From Vermamoeba vermiformis (lineage: Eukaryota > Tubulinea > Echinamoebida): a DNA stretch of 64,000 nucleotides. Position numbers and translations under genes: made by a program. The stretch's first letter is position 1, and each line of letters begins with the position of its first letter. The stretch lies in assembly GCA_045837725.1 (NCBI GenBank), contig JBEWZL010000011.1, positions 1 to 64,000 on the forward strand. Reading direction: 5' to 3'. Below are positions 60,490 to 64,000 of the stretch, one piece after another. The notes below the pieces were generated by a model. It ran no database searches, was not told where the DNA came from, and saw only the letters and a program-made list of their open reading frames with translations.

Positions 60490-62640
60490 AACGCTTTTAC
60501 AATAGTGTAAAGAAAACTAGCCTACCTGCTGGCCATGCTTCGGAATTTTTGGATCAGATCGGATACGCTGACGATGCAGGCACACTGGATTTTTCTGGTT
60601 TGGTAAGCAGCTGTATGTTTTGATTTTGATTTGCACCATATATTCATTAAATTTAGGGCTTCGCGTGTTGGGTGATACTAGAACTCTATCCGATGCAAAT
60701 GAAATAGGGTCTAAAGTAGTTGAAGCAGCGTTCCTGACAGAGTTCCAAAAATTTAGACCAGAAACGAAACGTAAGCGCTATGAATTTATTTTCCTAATTT
60801 ACAAGCTAACGATTACAATTTAGCACGTCAGTGGTTGCACACGGATGTTGCAGACTGGTTAGTTCAGACAAGGGGCTTTCCAAATGGTCATCCTTTTGTG
60901 CAAGGCATTCGTGACAATCCCTTACTTTTTGCTTCTATGGTTCCATTGGCCGCCACAAATCCGCAAATATTGGCTGAAAATGGCGTAGATCCGAATTTAA
61001 CGGAGTTTTTAGCCAACGAGGTTACTAGTATTGCCAGAGGTACGCCTGAATTATACTAAGCTTGTAAACTTTAATTGACTTATATTTAGAAATGGCTTTT
61101 ACAAACACAACTTGCCGTCTTTCGAAGCGCGACATTATGCGAGGTATTGCAAAGCATAAAGCAAGGGTCAAGGAAGTTATAAAGTTATCAAAAGACAAGG
61201 ACTATCAGAAGAAGCTATTTCCATTTATTGTGAATCCGCTGCCATTGGCTACTTCTGACCCAACACGCTGGCAAACGTTTCATTTTACGGATTTAATGAG
61301 CGACTCAAATTTGAATAACCTTGCCGGTAATATTGCAAATTCTGTCAGTGGTGATGCACAAAAACGAACACTTATGAGTATCATCCAAAGTAAGTAAAAC
61401 TAAACAACCAAACGCCTATTCTAACTATGTGCAGTGAGTGGTGTGGGTAAAACTCACGCGTCTATAGTAATGGCAAAGAAGTATGGTGGCTTAGTTATTC
61501 GAAACGTTCCAAATGTCCATGACCAAATATTTGCTTTGGCTAAAATGTTTGTGGAAACCAATAGGTGTTTACTTGTGGGTGCTGACAGTGACAGAAATGT
61601 CGAAAATTACCATGCAGAAGCTAAATTTTTGGAATATGCCCAACGTACACTTATGCTCATTCCCCTGACATTCTTGCAATTTGTGGATTATTATGCAGGT
61701 AAATCAGTATTTGGGAATACTGTTACTCATCTATCTGTTGAGCAGCTACAGAAGAGCATACCAACACAGCTGATTTTCGAGAAGAAATTGTTCGAGTAAC
61801 CCTTTCTGGTGCAAATGATCTCATTCTCCAAATGTATGAGAAAAATTTGAACCTTGTTGCAAAAGACAGAAAATTCAACCAGTTCTTCGAAGAGATGCTT
61901 CATGTAGCAAAAAACTGAGGAATCACAATGATAATTTATGATGAAATTACTAAATGGGAAAATGCACTTTTGGGCTGCTTCATTCATGACAAACGAAAGG
62001 ATATGACAGAAGCTCAGCTTGTGAGTAATCATTTGATTGCAAATATGACCAACACTTTGATAGCTAGAGAGATTGAGAGAAGAGCAAAGAAACTCTGAGA
62101 CAAGTACTCTAACACGACAAACTTCTTTGCTCTATGTACAAATCCTTGCTATGGAAAGAATTGCAAGGGCAGAAAATCCCATTGCTGTAAGCGATTGATT
62201 GTCATAAGCTAAACTTATTTTGTTATTTAGCAAGTTATTGTCTCCTCAAAATACTCTTCTCCTGCCCTTGGTGATGACAGCTATTCAAGACACAGGCTTG
62301 CAATGACAATGGAGCCTTATGACCAAAGCCCTGCTGAGTTGTTAAAGCGCTTTGAGCATGAAATGAAAAAAACCTATGGTGCCAAGATTAGTTACCTTTT
62401 TACAAAACACAAAACAGCACTTTGTCGTCTTGCTAGCAGACCAAGTTACTTGTGGTCATTTTTTGAAAAGGTTAGTAATCAGTTTTTTTCTTGTTCTTAC
62501 CAATTCAACAGATGCCATCACCACAATTAAAAGACTTTAAGCAGTATGTGGATAAATGGGTGTATGAAGTTGAAAAAGCAGCTTGTCTCCAAGCTAAACA
62601 GTAGGTTGATAAAGCAAGAAAACTTGGAGAGATAGATGAA
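60490..62640 (+). pseudogene. Decayed P-loop NTPase gene, possibly Crinkler-like
   Basis: Exon-like blocks in order: SLPAGHASEFLDQIGYADDAG (60510-60600), GLRVLGDTRTLSDANEIG (60657-60770), WLHTDVADWLVQTRGFPNGH (60835-61038), an exon 61090-61391, and a Walker A exon with MSGVGKTHASIVMAKKYGG (61434-61700). An exon ending LHVAKN then meets an in-frame TGA at 61917, with sequence in the same frame continuing (MIIYDEITKWENALLGCF). It stops again at TGA near 62097. Later blocks (62300-62470, 62512-62603) end at TAG near 62601, after which the frame runs on. The Walker A segment followed by a kinase-like or effector-like helical region recalls Crinkler-type NTPases of protists, but this is a weak match. 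The stops suggest a pseudogene; the 5' end is not defined. Confidence 0.45.
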
Positions 62641-62869
62641 GTCCAATAGCTGGTATGTTCAATCCCTCTCACAATATAAGCTAAAAATACCAGGATTTAG
62701 CCAAAGTAATGGTTCAAGTTGCCTTTGGAATTTCAAGCAATACTCAATTGAAAGAATAAGTAGTGTTGCAGCAACAATTTGTAACCAACTTGTTATTAAA
62801 CAGAGTTTTTAGTACTTAATCTACCCAAATCTGCAAGATAATAGTGCTAGATGAATAATATGATTACAA

Positions 62870-64000
62870 TTATACTTTGTACACGACTTGACCGTGAAGT
62901 AACGGCGCTTGTTCCGAAGTTTGAATGATCTGAATAACAAAATCGAAAGTTAATCACTGAAATGCCGTATTTAAATTAATACTTAATTCAAAATAAGTAT
63001 TTTAAGGGTTTCGTTATATTGCTTTGTTTTAAGACGCTCTAACTAAAATTCAGCAGATTTGGCTTTTTCGGATCCGAATTTGTACACTAGCAATTTGTGC
63101 AGCGATTTAAAATATGTTATATATTTACGTACTCTGTATTCTCTTGTGCGAGGACCATCATTCGCAGCCACACCAGCAGCAACGCAAACACCGCAGCAAC
63201 AAACCAATATCAAAATGATCGGCAGAGCCACGCAAACCAAAACGAGAATAATAACGACGACTACGAATACTGCAATAGTCATACCCAAAATTTTAGTTCC
63301 GTCTTCGGCTGCTTGCGCTATTGAAAAAGGTCAGATCCAAATCCGGATTTGAAAATGTACTTACAAAAGCTGCAATCATTGCCAGACCATCTATAAATAG
63401 TGTCATCGCATGTACAAGTCAATGAGGTAATATTGCAACCGCCTTGGCCGGAGCACAAAGAAGGACAAAATGCTAAATTAAAAACGTGGGTATTAGCAAT
63501 GCAAACCTTCTACTTACGTATATAGCATATAGAATACATATCACAGTGTAAAATATAACGTACTTGCACAGCTTCCAGGGCAATATTGGATCGCGTAAGT
63601 GTAATTTACGTTGTCAGCGTAGATTCCGATGTAGTAATCGCCTTTTGCTTCGTAACGACCAATAGTATAGGTAGTACGATATCCAAAGCCCGATTTGACG
63701 GTAAAGTCGGAGCTATTGTATGCCACGAAGAACTGGATTCAAAGATATTACCGTTAATAAAAATTAGTGATAAAAATGTATGAAGATATTTGACGTGCTA
63801 AATAAGCACACTTAATTAAAGTAATTATTATAGCGTAGTATAAATTAGTATCAATCCCGGGATGAGTTCTAATTTTCGGGCGATTGTTGCAAATCCGGAA
63901 CTTTCAATCAACTCTTCAATGCAGTCATATTTAATTATTATAATTACCTTGGCCGCATAATCACTATCCACGGGGGTCATACGAATTAATTGGATTTGAT
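62870..64000 (-). CDS. EGF-like type I membrane protein, 5' end outside the window
   Basis: Partial minus-strand gene whose last exons are visible, ending TAA 62872-62870. It includes RMTPVDSDYAAK at the window edge, then FFVAYNSSDFTVKSGFGYRTTYTIGRYEAKGDYYIGIYADN (63740-63560), probably part of a beta-sandwich. Next is a Cys-rich module, CPGSC then CPSLCSGQGGCNITSLTCTCDD to GNDC, spaced like an EGF repeat. A transmembrane helix follows (ILGMTIAVFVVVVIILVLVCVALPIILILV), then a Cys/Gly cytosolic start (CCCGVCVAAG) that could be palmitoylated. A short tail ends SEQAPLLHGQVVYKV. All four junctions keep frame. A cell-surface adhesion or receptor role is likely from layout. No signal peptide can be seen because the start is missing. 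Confidence 0.8.

Overview
The window is nuclear DNA from a unicellular eukaryote. Almost every gene is cut by short spliceosomal introns, mostly 40-70 nt, with GTACGT or GTAAGT donors and T-rich acceptors such as TTTCCTTTTTAG. The gene set includes the exocyst subunit Sec8, CaM-kinase, a beta-tubulin relative, an SR splicing factor, 14-3-3, a hybrid histidine kinase, VIT/vWA proteins, patatins and alkylglycerol monooxygenase. This suits a free-living protist, perhaps an amoebozoan, but no single gene fixes the lineage. Genes are dense on both strands.

Layout. 1-8849: a complete 8.3 kb CACTA-like DNA transposon (21-8307) sits in the catalytic loop of a protein-kinase gene. It carries a ParB-like gene on the minus strand, then Ulp1-type protease, AlkB-like dioxygenase and DDE transposase genes on the plus strand. 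8986-15109 (minus): exocyst Sec8, with a tRNA-Lys(CTT) inside one intron. 16430-18180: CaM-kinase-like kinase. 19336-20833 (minus): divergent beta-tubulin-like protein. 21251-23902: SAM plus C2H2 zinc-finger protein. 24332-27624: a small unknown gene, an RRM/zinc-knuckle/RS splicing factor and a small conserved-looking protein. 27843-32393 (minus): a VIT-vWA protein with a 14-3-3 domain embedded in it. 32549-34508: WD40-like protein. 34647-36427: small genes and glyoxalase I. 36791-42361 (minus): two tandem patatin-like phospholipases. 42768-44582: alkylglycerol monooxygenase. 44810-52839 (minus): a giant CLU-central/TPR/LRR protein. 53243-55717 (minus): hybrid histidine kinase. 56555-57925: tail-anchored protein. 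58048-60032: TPR protein fused to a DapA-type aldolase domain that lacks its catalytic Lys and Tyr. 60490-62640: a decayed P-loop gene. 62870-64000 (minus, partial): an EGF-like type I membrane protein.

The most interesting items are (1) the transposon, whose termini, 2-bp target duplication and interrupted host reading frame agree with each other, and which pairs a transposase with a 2OG-Fe(II) dioxygenase, a Ulp1 protease and a ParB-like protein, with a long inverted repeat between the divergent genes; (2) the VIT-vWA-14-3-3 fusion; and (3) the TPR-DapA pseudoenzyme. All gene models were spliced by eye from consensus sites and reading-frame continuity. Domain names rest on motif recognition without database searches.
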